A stretch of 64,000 nt of DNA, taken from positions 62,001 through 126,000 of the forward strand of contig NZ_CP016094.1 of assembly GCF_001746835.1 (NCBI RefSeq). Direction: 5' to 3'. The notes under the pieces are model-generated. The model saw only the letters and a program-made list of their open reading frames with translations. It was not told where the DNA came from and ran no database searches. Within the stretch, counting starts at the first letter, position 1; each line of letters opens with the position of its first letter. The position numbers were made by a program, and so were the translations under genes. The stretch comes from Lacunisphaera limnophila. Its GTDB lineage: Bacteria > Verrucomicrobiota > Verrucomicrobiia > Opitutales > Opitutaceae. Below, one piece after another: positions 63,401 to 64,000 of this stretch.

Positions 63401-64000
63401 ATGTCATCCGACCGGCCTCCGGCACAAATCGTGTCACCCACATCATCCATTTCTTCTCGACCCGCCCGGGCCGCCCTCTGGCTTTTACTGCTCGCCAGCG
63501 GCGTCGCCGCGCCCGCCGATCTGGATGCCGTCACTCTGCGGGAGCTGGCGGAGAACCCCGGGCTGAACCCAAAAAAATTCGCCTCCCACTTCGGGGACTT
63601 TGCCTATGAGTTCAACGGCCCGATCCAGCCCCCCAACACGTTCCTCGCCCGGGAACGGGGCGACTGCGACGACTACGCCGTGCTGGCCGACCACGTTCTG
63701 AAAAAGCGTGGCTACGTCACCCGGCTCATCCACATCCGCCTCGCGGGCCGCGTCGCCCATGCCGTTTGTTACGTCAACGAGAACAAGGCCTACCTCGACT
63801 ACAACAATCGCTCCGTCTTCTTCACCCTCACCCGTTCCGGTGCCGAGCTCCGCGAGATTGCCGCCAAGGTCGCCGCTTCCCTCGAGGCCAACTGGACCAC
63901 CGCCTCGGAATTCAGCTATTCCTACGCCACCCGGCGCAAGACCATGATCGCCACCGTGTCCCTGACCGGCGGCGAACCGGTCCCGGGCACCCCACGCTCC
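63401..64000 (+). CDS. Secreted transglutaminase-like cysteine peptidase (3' partial)
   Basis: The frame is open from ATG 63401 (or GTG 63431) to the last base of the window, so the gene continues outside. The start gives a signal peptide (RPARAALWLLLLASGVAA). The transglutaminase triad is visible as Cys in ERGDCDDYAVL, His in RVAHAVCYV and Asp in AYLDYNN. Such proteins act as periplasmic peptidases or amidases. It is divergent from dnaK across 355 nt. Only the first 200 residues are seen. Confidence 0.8.
   Translation, partial: MSSDRPPAQIVSPTSSISSRPARAALWLLLLASGVAAPADLDAVTLRELAENPGLNPKKFASHFGDFAYEFNGPIQPPNTFLARERGDCDDYAVLADHVLKKRGYVTRLIHIRLAGRVAHAVCYVNENKAYLDYNNRSVFFTLTRSGAELREIAAKVAASLEANWTTASEFSYSYATRRKTMIATVSLTGGEPVPGTPRS

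Overview
The window is high-GC DNA that reads as a chromosomal segment of a Verrucomicrobiota bacterium, most likely an Opitutaceae relative (Opitutus/Lacunisphaera type). This is an inference from gene content: paired DUF1552 and DUF1587/1592/1588/1585 multidomain cytochromes of the Planctomycetes-Verrucomicrobia type, a 256-residue AMP nucleosidase, LPS and Lol genes of a Gram-negative envelope, a caa3-type oxidase with copper chaperones, and many starts without a Shine-Dalgarno sequence. No rRNA, tRNA, CRISPR array, prophage or integrase was recognised.

Layout. 1-2.0 kb: the end of a CcsA/HemX cytochrome c assembly gene and hemA, then a small Y1 (RAYT) transposase framed by perfect 25-bp inverted repeats. 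2.0-7.9 kb (minus strand): a hybrid histidine kinase, lpxB preceded by a Gfo/Idh/MocA oxidoreductase that may be GnnA-like, and a DUF885 peptidase-like protein. 7.9-11.5 kb (minus): lolD, a lolC/E permease and lysS. 11.7-17.8 kb (plus): lipA, two small c-type cytochromes, an unknown multi-pass membrane protein and a second hybrid kinase. 17.9-21.9 kb (minus): DUF1552 protein plus multidomain cytochrome, module 1. 22.0-27.3 kb (plus): PhoD-like phosphatase, TonB-dependent receptor, AMP nucleosidase, MBL hydrolase.

27.4-41.5 kb is the aerobic respiration block: SCO/CusF copper chaperone with a co-transcribed His-motif partner (minus), ctaA-ctaB-DUF420 (plus), an azurin lipoprotein (minus), coxB-coxA-coxC-coxD ending in a clear terminator, an overlapping TPR/FG-GAP pair (minus) and ctaG. 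41.6-44.2 kb: M20 peptidase and cysK. 44.3-51.1 kb: a minus-strand operon Rrf2 regulator-YezD-porin-SsuA-SsuB-SsuC, divergent from an SLC13/RCK transporter. With cysK next to it this looks like a sulfur acquisition locus. 51.2-58.7 kb (minus): PhnP-like hydrolase, a secreted GH51-like glycosidase with a GlyGly-CTERM-like tail, and cytochrome module 2, whose DUF1552 gene carries a frameshift. 59.0-63.0 kb (minus): dnaK, groES, groEL. The window ends inside a secreted transglutaminase-like gene at 63.4 kb.

The least ordinary signal is between the genes. Several families of paired, inverted, hairpin-forming repeats fill many gaps. One family resembles the repeats bounding the RAYT gene, which suggests a REP/BIME system mobilised by that transposase. 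A second recurring feature is translation starts preceded by pyrimidine-rich leaders instead of Shine-Dalgarno sequences.
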